Positions 44,519 through 56,700 of a DNA stretch of 64,000 bases are shown here, piece after piece. The notes beneath the pieces were generated by a model. The model made no database searches, was not told the DNA's origin, and worked only from the letters and a program-made list of their open reading frames with translations. The position numbers and the translations under genes were made by a program. Positions within the stretch are counted from its first letter, which is position 1; every line of letters starts with the position of its first letter. Source of the stretch: Biscogniauxia marginata (taxonomy: Eukaryota; Ascomycota; Sordariomycetes; Xylariales; Xylariaceae); contig MU404112.1 in NCBI GenBank assembly GCA_022695795.1, forward strand, positions 205,493 through 269,492. The letters are read 5' to 3'.

Positions 44519-47429
44519 TTACAACTTGTCGTAGTACTGCACGATCTTGTTAGCGAGAAAGTACTCGGTGTATAGGGGGGAAAGGTAGAACTCACGTTGC
44601 TGACATCCGGAACCTCGACCTTGATACCCTTGCGCTTTCGCATGGCCTCCACCGTCTGTCCGACCTTGGATGTCTTGTCGAGGGGCGAGCCACCTGGCAG
44701 ATGTTGCCAGTGGTCGAACACCATCTGAGGGAAGGCCTGACCAGAGGTGGCCTGTCGGAGATCGCCGTTGAAACCGAAAGATTCCATGACGGGTAGGTAA
44801 GCCTTGATTGTGAATAGAGGAGTACCGGGGCGCTGCTCCTCGTTGAAGACGTGACCTCTTCGTCGGGTCAGGACACCGTAGACACCACCCATGGCCTGCT
44901 CAGGCACTTGGATCTCGACCAAGAACACCGGCTCCATAAGAGCAGGATCAGCAAGCAGAGTGGCAGCGTATAGAACACGTCTCGCAGTCGGGATGATCTG
45001 ACCACCACCACGGTGGATAGCATCGGCGTGTAGGGTAACATCAAGGATGTTGAAGCGGACAGCTCGCATCGGCTCCTCAGCAACGGGACCCTCACGGGTA
45101 GCCCACTGGAAACCGGACACAACGGAATCCTTGATTTCGTTGAGGTACTGCACAGCCTTGGTCTGGTCAACCAACAGGTTAGCACCAACAGTGTCGGGAC
45201 CGAAGCACCAAATCTTTCGGGCATCGGTGACATCCCAGCCGAAGTCATCAGCCATGAGACGGGCACGGGACTTGAAGTCGTCACGGGGTCCGATCTTGCC
45301 AGCCTCGATCGCCAGAGCGAGCTCCTCGTCCAAGGGCTCCGCAACCATGTACAGACGGTTGTGCTTGTTGGGAGACTTGGAAAGAGCGGTTATACTAGAC
45401 TTGCCAACAACGGTTTCACGGTATTGGACGACGGGATCGGAGAAGATGAGAGGAACACCAGCGTGGTCTTCCTCGAGATCCTTCAGGCAGATTTCCAAGT
45501 GCAACTCACCAGCACCGGCAACGATGTGCTCTCCAGATTCGGAAGTCTGAGTCAGGACACAGGGGTCGGACTTGGAAAGACGCTTGAGACCTTCGACAAG
45601 CTTGGGCAGATCCTGAGCGTTCTTGACCTGGACAGATCGCTGCACGACAGGCGAGACGGAGAACTTCATGACCTTCAGGTTGTGCGCGGTATCGATGGTG
45701 CTGAGGGTACCGGACTTGAGTAGGAACTGATCGATACCAACCAGACCGACAATGTTACCAGCAGGCATATCATCAATGGGTTCGACCTTGCCACCCATCA
45801 TCAGAACAGTACGCTGGATAGCCTTGATGAACAGGTCCTCCTTCTTTCCGGGGGTGTAGTTGGGACCCTGGATGCGGACCTTGAGACCAGACTTGACAGT
45901 ACCAGAGAAGACACGACCGAAAGCATAGAAGCGGCCCTTATCGGAGGTAGGCACCATCTTGGATACGTAGAGCATAAGGGGACCCTTGGGGTCGCAGTCA
46001 CGGATACCAATGGCGGCCTCGTCATCAGGGGGTCCCTCGTACAAAGTCTCGACACGGTACCTCTGGGCAGTGACGGGAGATGGAAGGTGGAGGATCATCA
46101 TTTCCAGGAGGGAGTCAGCGGCGGGCAGGAAAGTCTTCATGACAGCCTTCAGGAGCTGCTTGCCCTCCTTGTCCTTGTCCTCGGTGGGCAGCTTGAGCTC
46201 GAGCTTGGTGAGCAGGTTGTCGACTTCGTCCTTCTTGAAGTTCATGACGGCGGAGAAGATCTTAAAGATGGGGTCTAGGATGAACTGGTTGAAGGCACGC
46301 TCAAGCTGCTTGCCATCGTGGGTGCCCTTGTTGGTCCACTTCTTAGTAGCGGCGTTGAAATAGTTGTCGCCCTAATTCATATCATTAGTATCTATCCTCA
46401 CAGTGGGTATTGCTAATCTTCACAGAGCAAACTCTAGACTTACCCATAGACGCTCCATCATCTTGTTTCGGTCAACACCGAACTTCTTGGCGTAACGGAT
46501 GGCGAATTGACGGATGGTGAAGGCCCAGCCGTGGAGACCGGAACCGAAGGCGACAGTTCCCTTCTCGGGGTAGACCTGAAGGTCACCGAGGGACTTGTCA
46601 AGGTAGGTGGAAATGATGACGTTGACGGACTCGATGGTTCTCGAGAAGGACTGGTAAAGGTCCTCCTTGGAGACCTGCAGCTCGAGCAGGGCGCGGTCGA
46701 CCTTGTTGATGACAACGACGGGCTTGATACGCTCAGACAGAGCCTGTCGCAGGACAGTCTCGGTCTGGACACATACACCCTCGATGGTGTCGACGACGAC
46801 GAGGGCACCGTCGGTGACACGGAGAGCAGCGGTGACTTCGGAAGAGAAATCAACGTGACCGGGCGAGTCGATCAGGTTGATCAAGAAGTCGGTGCCATCA
46901 GACTTCTGGCCAACGACGTCCTTCAGGTCGTCGGGGCTGGGCAGAGTACCGTACAGGGAGATGGCGGTAGACTTGATGGTGATACCACGCTCCTGCTCGT
47001 CGGGTCTCGTATCCGTGGCTCGGGCGTCACCGGCCTTCGCGGTGGAGATGATACCGGCTTTGGCCAGGAGGGAGTCGGTCAGGGTGGACTTTCCATGATC
47101 GACGTGGGCAATAACAGACATGTTACGGACATTGGTCGGCTTGTCCATAAGCGCACGGATCTCGTCGATCGTGAAGCTATTCGGAAGGGGCAGAGCGTTA
47201 GCATCTTACTTGAATTTGCGGTGGTAGCGGAGCTTAACTCCGGGGTGGGGTATTTGTATTCTCGGTGTTTTCATTTTCTATTTGCTTGGGCATCGTGGAT
47301 GGTGGTGGTGATGATGCTGATAATGATGAGGCGGAGGAGGGGAAGGAGGATGGATCGATGCGCCAGTGACCATGACCATCGAGAGGGAGAGAAGGAGAGA
47401 AGAGAAGCTTGTAGGACTTACTTGACCAT
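44519..47429 (-). CDS. translation elongation factor 2 (EF-2)
   Basis: Four exons: 47422-47429 (8 nt), 46444-47176, 44596-46371 and 44519-44536 (18 nt). Introns are 245, 72 and 59 bp; total 844 aa, the standard fungal length. EF-2 is the GTPase that drives ribosomal translocation. Motifs: G1 AHVDHGKST (26-34), switch region RGITIKST, G3 DSPGHVDF, G4 NKVDR, and the domain IV tip [12 protein letters not shown] near residue 700, whose His is the diphthamide site. The protein ends in the usual YYDKL. The start exon encodes only M-V plus two bases of the Asn codon. A long first intron directly after the ATG is common for highly expressed translation genes in filamentous fungi. Codon use is strongly biased to C-ending codons. 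Confidence 0.97.
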
Positions 47430-48690
47430 TTTGGCGGTATTGTTGCGAAAACTTTACTGTACGAGTCTTAGTAATGAGGTCCTCGAAGAAGTTGTCTTGA
47501 AATGGTGATGATGGAAAGGAAGCGGGGTGATTTATTTCTTTTTCTTTCTTCCCCGGAGTAGATGGAATCGAGAAGTATCACCACCGGCTCTGGATGGGAA
47601 TCGGGGACGAACCTAAAGAAGAGTAAGGTATGGGAAAGGAAATTCGCAGTCGCAAGCAACCACCGACCAGCTGTAGGTTGTTTGCGAGAGGTGAACGAGA
47701 GAGAGGAAAATTTGTCGGGGCAAAGGTCAAGAAGGAGGGGTTTGTAAGGTGGGCTGTAACTTGTGGGTGGGGCCGCAGCTTATTCCTGTCCCATTGAAAA
47801 TCGTGCAGGTTAGTGGCGACGATGGGGCCACCTCGATAAGTATTTTTTCTTTCCCTCTGCACACCCGGCAAATCTGCGGGGCTTATTGATTAATACCAAG
47901 GTGGCACAGGGCTAAAACCCTTTGCCCGCAAATAGAAAACCGCGCTTGCTAGCCCCTCATTCATAGGATGGTGTTAATGATTTAACGAGATAGCATTACT
48001 TACTTACTTATGTACCTATTTATGCACAGGTAGGTCCACTATTTGCCGGAATATGACAATTCATGAGATATCGCTAACGATATGTAACCAGGGAAATTGT
48101 CGACCGAAGAGATGCAGCTTATTGTTGTGAGAATCATCCTGCGAGAGACAATTAGACAAGGTACCTAAACAAGCTGTTTATCAATGGGGTAGGTCCACCT
48201 TTATTCTACCTCTTACATGCATATCATGTACTTGAAACTGGATAAACGCATCGTGACCATTTCCAATATCCACCCCCACAATGAAACCTACTGCGGCATT
48301 GCCCACTGCATGTCACCTACAACCTCGACGAGATCAAGTGTAGGAAAAGGTCAGGAGACTATTCAGACCGAAAACTAATATGGAATGACGTACGATTCTC
48401 GCGCGATGGCTTCTAAGGGAGGCATCCTCTAAGCGACCCTCGACTTCATCGATTTCATGACTCCAACGGCAGGGGAAAAAACGGTATTCCAGTGCCAGGT
48501 ATCAAGGACCGTGTATAGTTTGTTTGATGTAACGAGACAAAAACCGCCGCTCAGTGACCGAGTGACTCAGGCCGGCCAACTTGAAGGCTACCCTACGCGG
48601 TTAACCCCTGGCGAGCTAGTCTAGCTCACACTCCAAGCTACCTACAACTACCACCTTGGCTCAACGTTAGGTTGCAAAGTCGACGTCAAG
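47430..48690. other. 1.26 kb divergent promoter region (EF-2 / Nudix)
   Basis: No supportable gene. A 97-codon minus-strand frame (47578-47871) upstream of EF-2 has no family features. The rest is promoter DNA for both genes; the part next to EF-2 is purine/pyrimidine skewed. Confidence 0.55.
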
Positions 48691-49757
48691 ATGGCCGCAC
48701 CACAAACCACCTACCTTGATCTAGTCAAGGCCTGCGACAGGTAAGCTCGCAAGCTATCCGTCTATCCACTGCCCGATGGAGCTAAACCCGATCGCAAAGC
48801 TTCCCCTTCATCGACCTGTCCAGGACCCCCTACGCCGAGGACCCGGACCCGGTCTTCTACCAGCTCCTCCTGCCCGACGACCCGCGCCCGCACGGCTACA
48901 TGCTGCCCTCGGTCGTATCCCGCATGCCCTGGACCGCCGACTTCGCCGTCAGCGCCCCGGCCTCGCGCCCGCGCACCGTCCAGGTCCTCGGCCCCAACAC
49001 CCCCGAGGCCATCAACGCCGCCTTCGCGGAGCTCATCCGCGGCGCCGCCGAAGCCCGGGTCTTCGCCTCTCTGACGCCGCCCCTGCGCGACGAGACTTTT
49101 AGGATCCTGGGCGCCCGGGCTGCCGCGGCCGCCGGCCCCGCGTCGCCGTCCGTGCAGGTCCTCCGCCCGGCCGCCACCCTCTTCGGCATCGCCTGCCGCG
49201 GCTCCCACATGACGGTGTACACGCGGTCGCGGAGTGACGCCGGAGTAGAGGAGCTGAAAATCTGGGTGCCGCGGCGCAGCGCCCACCTGCGCACCTGGCC
49301 GGGCCGGCTCGACACGAGCGTAGCCGGCGGGGTCCGCGCCGACGAGTCGCCGTTCGAGTGCATCGTGCACGAGGCGGACGAGGAGGCCTCGCTCCCGGAA
49401 TCTCTGGTGCGGGAGCGCGCCCGCGCCGTCGGCGCCGTGACGTACGTGTGCGCGAGCGGCGACGGGTCCGGGGGCGAGCTCGGGCTCATCGTGCCGGACA
49501 TCCTGTATGTGTACGACCTCGAGGTGGAGCCCGATGTGGTCCTGCGGCCCCGCGACGACGAGGTCCAGGAGTTCCAGCTCTGGAGCGTAGGGCAGGTGCG
49601 CGAGGCCCTGCTGCGCGGCGAGTTCAAGACGAACTGCGCCTCCGTCATGATCGACTTCTTTGTGCGCCACGGCCTCGTCACCGCCGAGAACGAGCCCGAC
49701 TTCCTCGAGATAGTCACGAGGCTGCATCGAACCTTGCCTGTGACTACTACTCCTTAG
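48691..49757 (+). CDS. DUF4743/Nudix hydrolase (thiamine-diphosphate related)
   Basis: Two exons, 48691-48740 and 48800-49757, with a 59-bp intron; 335 aa. The N-terminal half (about 15-165) is the DUF4743 region, with FYQLLLPDDPRPHGYMLPSV. The Nudix box is GGVRADESPFECIVHEADEE (193-212) within a domain running to about 310. Relatives are the yeast YJR142W protein, plant Nudix 20/24 and the N-terminal half of fission-yeast Tnr3, which clean up damaged (oxidised) thiamine diphosphates; that role is likely here by homology. The box departs from the GX5EX7REUXEEXGU rule (HE for RE and S for G), apparently as usual in this branch. The gene is extremely GC-rich at third positions. Confidence 0.85.
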
Positions 49758-50745
49758 AGCTGTCGCTTAAATTTGAACTTATATATATATAAGGGGGGTG
49801 GGGGGCTCATTTTAGAAGAAGAATAGATGACGCAGGCATCAGTTTAGCCTAGAGAAGATCGCGCCGAGAATTATGAAATGTTATTCAGATGCAAAAACCG
49901 AACGTTTCGCAGCTATGACAGGGATGAAGAAGTCGGTATGTTCAAAATCGTTATATTCACCCGTGGGCTATGCCCCGGGGAAGGAAAAAAAGAAAAAGAA
50001 AGGGGCGACTTGGTTTCGTGTGTCAGACGCTACGCATCTCTTCCGTCTCTCGGGGGCGAACTATAATTGTCGTGTTAAGGGTACTGGCCAACCCTCGACG
50101 AGATCTACCCGCTTTGAGTGCTTATGTCGTTTTAGACCCACGACAAAGGCGTATTGAGGTCTTGCGAGGGCGCACTGCGCTACCTACACAGGGGGCATAT
50201 AGTGACATACGGTTATCTATATTGTGGTTACATGTAGATGCTAGATGGTGAACGCAATCTACATGCCATGGGACAAAATTATAACAAAGTCTCTGTACCA
50301 AAATGCAGAACACGGAACACAGCGATACGTTAACACCGTGCGCACCCGTAGTATGGAGAACTGTACACGCAAAATATATATAAAAAGATTTGCAGTAAAA
50401 AGCTCGTCGCAATGCATTCGATCTGTTGAAGTGTGGAATTCAGATGTTGCCCAGCAAGTAGGAGCTCATTAAAAACAATATAGTACAATAAATACTAGTT
50501 ATAGTGACAAAGCCCAAGCCCCTTTTCCGAAAAGAAGCCTGAATAAAAATAGCTATTGTACGCCCCAGCCATGCAGTGTATTCGTTTCAAAAATGGGCTT
50601 TGTTTCTTTTTTTTCCTTTTCACGTTCCTTTTGCCTTCGAAGCTCTTGTTCAATTCTATATAGTTCCTAGAAGGCAAGAATAAGAGGGGTTTAGAAAGGG
50701 ACTTTTCTTTTCATCTTTTTACCCTCCCCACGCCTTTTCCCTTCT
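49758..50745. other. 1.0 kb spacer between convergent genes
   Basis: Nudix and Csf1 genes both end into this stretch. Frames up to 96 codons have no family features. No repeats beyond short A runs near 49985-50000. Confidence 0.55.
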
Positions 50746-53700
50746 TTACGAAGACCCCAGGATCCTCGAATACGCGTCCTCGACCTCGCCGGCGAGCTCG
50801 AGCAGCGACACGATGACGATTTGGTGGGTGAGGTTGGGCAGGCGGTCGCGGTGCAGGCCGATCCACTCGAGCGGGGGCGTGGCCTCGCCCATGTCGCGGA
50901 GCTGGGGGGTCTCAATGACGGGGGGCTCGAGGGCCTCGTACTCGTACTTGGACTGAGGCACGTTGACCTCGGCCGTGATCTTCTGCTTCTGCTCGCCGCC
51001 GGCGCCGGTGCCGTCTTTTCTCTCCCGCTCCGGATCGAGCACGCCCGTCACCTTGATGGCCGACATGGTTGGCAGCTCGCGGCCCCACGTCTTCGCGAGC
51101 GCGTCCGAGTGGCTGGCCCACATGTTGCGGATGTAGCTGATGCGGGAGTAGTTCCACCCGACTTCTACCTTGCCCTCGAACGCGCTCTTGAACGTGTACT
51201 GGATGTTGCGGGATTCTGGCATCTGCCAGGTCTGCATGACGGCCTCCACCTTTGGCACCTTGAGGATGGTGCCACCGCGTGACCCCGTGGCGCTCTTGAC
51301 AACGTCGTCGACGGATAATTCACTGGCTGCCTTGGGCGCCTCGACGCCTCGCACGCCAGCGAGACCTATCCTTAGCTGGCCAAGTGTCAATCCTAGAATA
51401 CTATGGATGCGTCGCTCTTCCATGCTTGCTGCAAATCGTGCTTGAGCATTCAAAGCCTCTAGTTTAAAGACCTGGTGGTCTGAGAAGGTACTTGGAAATA
51501 CACCAAGGTTTAGTGCCTTCAGCGTAACTACAACATCCGTATCAAGGGATATTGGAGATTTCAACATAGTCCCGTCGGCTTCCGGCTTGCTAGAGACCAC
51601 CTGCTGGACAGGCTCTTGGTTTGCCACCGATTTCCTCTTCATGTACTTCTCAATGTCGCGAAGCGATGCCTCATAGCTTGCTTTCCTCTCCTGTATGAGT
51701 TTTTGGATAGCTTGCCATAGAGCAACACCCTGGGCTGCAGATGAGGTGGTGCCAAAGACCTGGACAGCTTGTCCATCGAGAATGGCAACTAACCTATCGC
51801 CAGAGGCTGTGCTATGTTGGCGAACGTTATACATGAGAAATTGCATCGACGTGATATCGGCGACGAGGAAAGCTTGGTAGTCGAAAGCTGCCTTCAACCT
51901 GAACTGACTAAAGCCGATGGAAGCTTGGATTCTCGGTGTCTCGTTGAGCGCTTGCTCCCGCTCCGGCCATTGAATAGATGTGCGTAGCTTGAAATCTTGT
52001 AGGGAAACTAGACCACTGAAGCGACCCGTACAGTCCACACCAACTCTTTCAAATCCTAAACACAAGTTTTGCTCCCAGTCCGAGGTCTTCTTCGAAGACA
52101 CCCAAAACTCCTTGATGGCGAATTCAGCCCTGCCAAGTGACTGTCCGAGATCAACGGCAACGTCTAGAGCACCGATGGAGATTGTAGCCGTCCAAGGGAA
52201 TGCCGCTGTGGCAGCGACTTGCTGATATCTTTGTACAAGATGACCTTGCGAGGTCGGTTCTGCGGTTGCCTTTGCTACGGGCGCTGCTGACCCTTGACGT
52301 ATTTCCCTAGGCATCCATATTTCTCGGAAGAGTAAGAAGTCTTGTAACTGCCTAGCATTTATTGCGACCTTCATCGGGCTGACTTTGAGGATCGCAGATA
52401 AACCGTCAGTGCCGCTAACATGCTTACTATTCATTAACGAAAGAACCACGGAGTCAATATCAAAACTGCCGGTGGATTCTCGTGAGTATACATGCTGAAC
52501 AGACGTGTGAAAGTTGCTGAAAGTGCTGGATATGGTAAAGAAATTGCCATATTCGGTGGAATTAACCGTGTTCATAGTGAGATAGATGTCGTCAAATCGG
52601 GCCGTAGCAGCGACTCGGCCGTACGGCTGGCAACTAAGAGTAAACTCTTGCTGGCAGATACGTAACCCAAGGTTCAGCTTCATTCGTCCTAGGACTGCAC
52701 TTGGGTCGGCAGTTAGGATGTTGTCCTCATCACTTGGCTTTGCCTTGCTCAAATCTTCACGTGGTGTAGTGGGCGAATCGGGGACATTGTCGCTCACTAC
52801 CTCTTTGATGCTCGAGGTGATATCAATAAGGAGAGGAACGACAGATGGGTAGATAGTGTTACGTGATGAGGCAATCTTGATTTCTCCGAATAGATTTGGG
52901 TCTTCCTTGCCGTTGTCCCTGTACTCTATCTTCCAGGCTAGACCAGGGGCACGCAAAACGGTGCTATTACCCGCCTCATCAGGATTGAATTGCCCATATT
53001 TTCCGGCTAGCGTAGGGCGGTTGCTTTTAAAAGCTGTTTCGGGCGATTCTTCCACAGTCTTCTTACCAGATAGATGCACAACGGCTCCGGCGAAATCAGC
53101 ATCAATCAGTAGGGACTCGAGTCTTCGGCTTCCAAAAAGTGATCGCTGAGTTTCTGCAGCCTGCTCCGAAGACTTTTCGGGTTGGCTTTCTGGCGGAACT
53201 ATCGGTGTCCAGTGTTCTGAAGCACGTTGAACATTTTTGATCGATAGACCGATGGAATGTTGAAGATGAGCGGCAGGGACAATAAAGGAAGACGTCAAAC
53301 GAAGATCTAATAACTTCCCTACCGCTTGGAAAGCAAGGCGGCGGCCATTTGGCGTTGAAATGAGGGCGATATTAAAAACCATTTCAGGCAAAAGTGCCGA
53401 ATTCGATGATCGTCGGATCTTGTCGTGGCCGGGCTGGACCATTTGTAGTTGCAAGTCCTCAATGGTTAACTTGGCCGTGTTTTTCTTCCGTGTAGCAAAT
53501 TCAATCCTGTGGAAGGAGAGAACGAGGTCCTCTTGACCCTCGGAAGTCTGCTCGGGGTTACTCGAGACAAGCCAACAAACCCGTATGTTGCGTATCTCAA
53601 AGGAGTACATAATCGAAGCTAGGAAAGAATCGAGTATGTCGCTTTCAGTTTCTTGCTCTTCGTCATTTATCATGATTCGGGGTTTGGACTGTCTTAGCTT

Positions 53701-56700
53701 TCGCAAGTACTCAAGTTCCCGTGACGTATCAAGGTCTTTGATCTTGTCTCCCATGTAGCCAAGTACATCTACAAAAGTAGAAACAGTGTCTGGTGAGAGG
53801 TTCAACTCGAACGCGTCAGACTTGAAGTCGAAGGACCTTAACTCTGTCCCGTCTTCTGCCTCTTTCGTCGCAGCAGTGATCAGAGCGCCGAAGGCAAGAT
53901 TGCCGCAAGACCTCATCCCTTCCACAGAACCTTTTGAAATATCGAAGCTGATTTCACGCAAATTGATGTGCACTTCTGGGTTCTCTAAGATAGGGCCTCC
54001 ATCCATCTTATTTGCAAGCTGAAGATGGACGCGATCAAAACAAAAGGACAAATGCGCGAGTGATTCGGTGTCTGACTTGATCGGTGCGTTCCCAAAGATT
54101 CTGACACCAGCAAGAGTGCTATGAACGTCATATGTAGTCTTTGAATGGCTGGGTTTCGGTGATGGTGGGTTGGTCGCTTCCAGAGAGCCAAAGATCTCAT
54201 CCACATGTTCTTGTATGACTTTGACTTGCTGCTGGAAATCATTGATAGCATTTGAAATTTCCGGTCTGTTTAGAGCTGCAAGCAAGCTATACACAGCAGA
54301 AGCATCTAGGTTTACAGGTTCGACAGAAACAAAGACAGTGATCGCGTGCTCCCCTGGGGACATGTGACTAATGATACGGCCATTTGTTGGTGGGATTTGT
54401 AGCAAGGAAATACTTCGAGGGACACTGTTGAGTCTGATTTGAATATCGTGCGAGTTCTCCTTAATGTCGAAATTGAAGACGATCTCCTTGCCCAAGTTTG
54501 CTGCCATAGTAGCACGTGCCACAACGCCGGAGATAGTATAGCTGATCGATCGTAATAGGGGTAATGTGATGATATAGGAATCCAGGAACATCGCCAGATT
54601 GATGTGAAATGCCGAGGGTCCTTCAGCTCCTTGCTGCTTCTCAAATTCAGGTGATGGAGATGAAGGCAGTTTTTGCCGTAACTCGTTCAGTTGCGCGGCT
54701 TCATCCTTCACAAGCAGGTCCGCAACTTCAGCGAGCACAACTGGGTCCTGTTTAACAACAATTTTAAGGTCATGACTGCTGGCTGCGGACCTGATTGTGT
54801 GGACTTGTGACTGAGCATTAAATCGTAGTTCGTGTGCTACAATCACGCTCGCTCCTCTAAGACGGATAGTAGCTAGGGCTTGTGAGTGGCTCCATACTCT
54901 AGTCGTGAGTGCATCGGATCCAAGTATGATATTCATATCTGCTGCTCCCTGCTTTCCATTCGTCTTGAGCAAGGATATTTTCAGATTTTCACTCCGCAGT
55001 TCAGTGCTTAGATTGATAGTATCAACAGAGACTTCTCCCTGTCCGAGTACGAAAGCTACATGGAGTGATCGTGAAGCTGGACGGTCGGTTTCTTGATGCC
55101 GTATGGGGGGGTGGTTGGTGTCTTCTGACGATCGAGACTCGGATTTCTTGTACAACCGTAAAACGTCATCCACCAGTTCACAAAGCTCCCAGTTGAGGTT
55201 CATGCCAGCCTGACTGCAGTATATGTTGACAAGGGCCATTGGCCCCTGAAAATCAATCGGTATTTCATGAGTGCCTCCTTGATGTCCATTCTTATCGTGT
55301 ATCCTTACCGTGAGACCCAAAATAAGGATCTGGTTCTGCTTCGGACCTGGGTCGAGTACAAACTGTGTTTCATGTATTTTAGCTACGACCATCGTGGGAA
55401 TTTGCCTTTGTTCTGTCGTAGACTCAGGGGGGTGGCCAAAGATATTAGTCAAGAGGATAGCATGTTCGATGTCCTCTAGGTCCCAGCTTCTCCATTGATC
55501 GAAAGCAGTCATGACTTGTTGTCTCACATCTATAGGGCATTCCGGAGCCCGGCCTAGACAGTCTAGCACCGTGCTTGCTTTGGCGTTGGGCTCCAATGTG
55601 CTCCATATTTGACGCAGTCTAGTGATAAGTTTCCAGGAATCGTAGGTCCTCAAGTGCTGGGAGGCTACTCGTAAAACAGCGGAAGGGCGGACGACGAAGG
55701 ATGGATCACTTGCATGCTGACCTTCGGTGATTAGTCGGTAGGTAAACTGTTTCAAGCGTTCATCCGCTACAGATGATGTGGTGGAAAATAACTCTCCCAT
55801 CTCTGAAGCGAGCATGCTCGTCCTATGTATTAGGGCAGCAAGATATTCAACCCTACCGGAAGACGATCTTGTCCGAACAGCACCAATTTCAGCGTCTATG
55901 TAATTGACATCCTTCGAACCCATTGATATCATGACTCTCTCAATGGTTGCAAGTACCGCTGCTTGAGTCTCATCTAGCTTTGTGAGTCTTTCGGCAGCCG
56001 ATATTTCAACAGAGGAAAGTCTGAAGTGAAATGATAGCTGCGAATTGTTTTGATTAGGATTGTTTCTAGATGAGGTGGTACTCTTTTGTGATCGAGTAGC
56101 AAGCACCAGCGCCTTCAGAGAAACGTCGTATTGATCTTGCTGCTCCTCACATGGGTCGGAAGCATCTAGATCGGTACAGTTCAGAAAGCGAAAATTTCCT
56201 TCGGGTATCCGAATGACAAAGTCTGTGACGGATCCGTTCGTTTTCTCTAACTTTTGCAAGTCGAAAATATCCGTCACTGCCCCAATCTGGAGAGTGTCTA
56301 GAATGTCTTCGGGGCTAGTCGGTTGTAAGGCTTGAAGCAATGCGGCTACACATCTTAAGGACGCCGCGTTGAAGAAAGCCGTGATGCCGCGGGGAAGTTC
56401 TAATAGTAAACTCTGGTGTACACAATCTTGCCTGAGTTGTTCGGGATCAATATCATCCAGGCCAAATTCAGTAGAACCTAGCAGGTCATCATTTTCAATA
56501 CCTTGGATACTCGGCATCACGGCTTCTTTCATATCTGGCCGGACATTCTCTAGCGGAAAGTATGGAGGGAAGAATTGGCTTGAGAATGCCACACTAGTGT
56601 GAAGAATATCCTTTCTATCGGCCAAATCCCCGTGCATGCTGAAAAAGGCAGAATGGCGGCCAGTCGAAGCAGAGTGTTGACGGTGGTGCGTTTTTGGTCT

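Noticed and set aside
48762..49727. Antisense frames of 273-321 codons over the Nudix gene
   Set aside because: Same GC effect; the sense strand has a clear Nudix domain.
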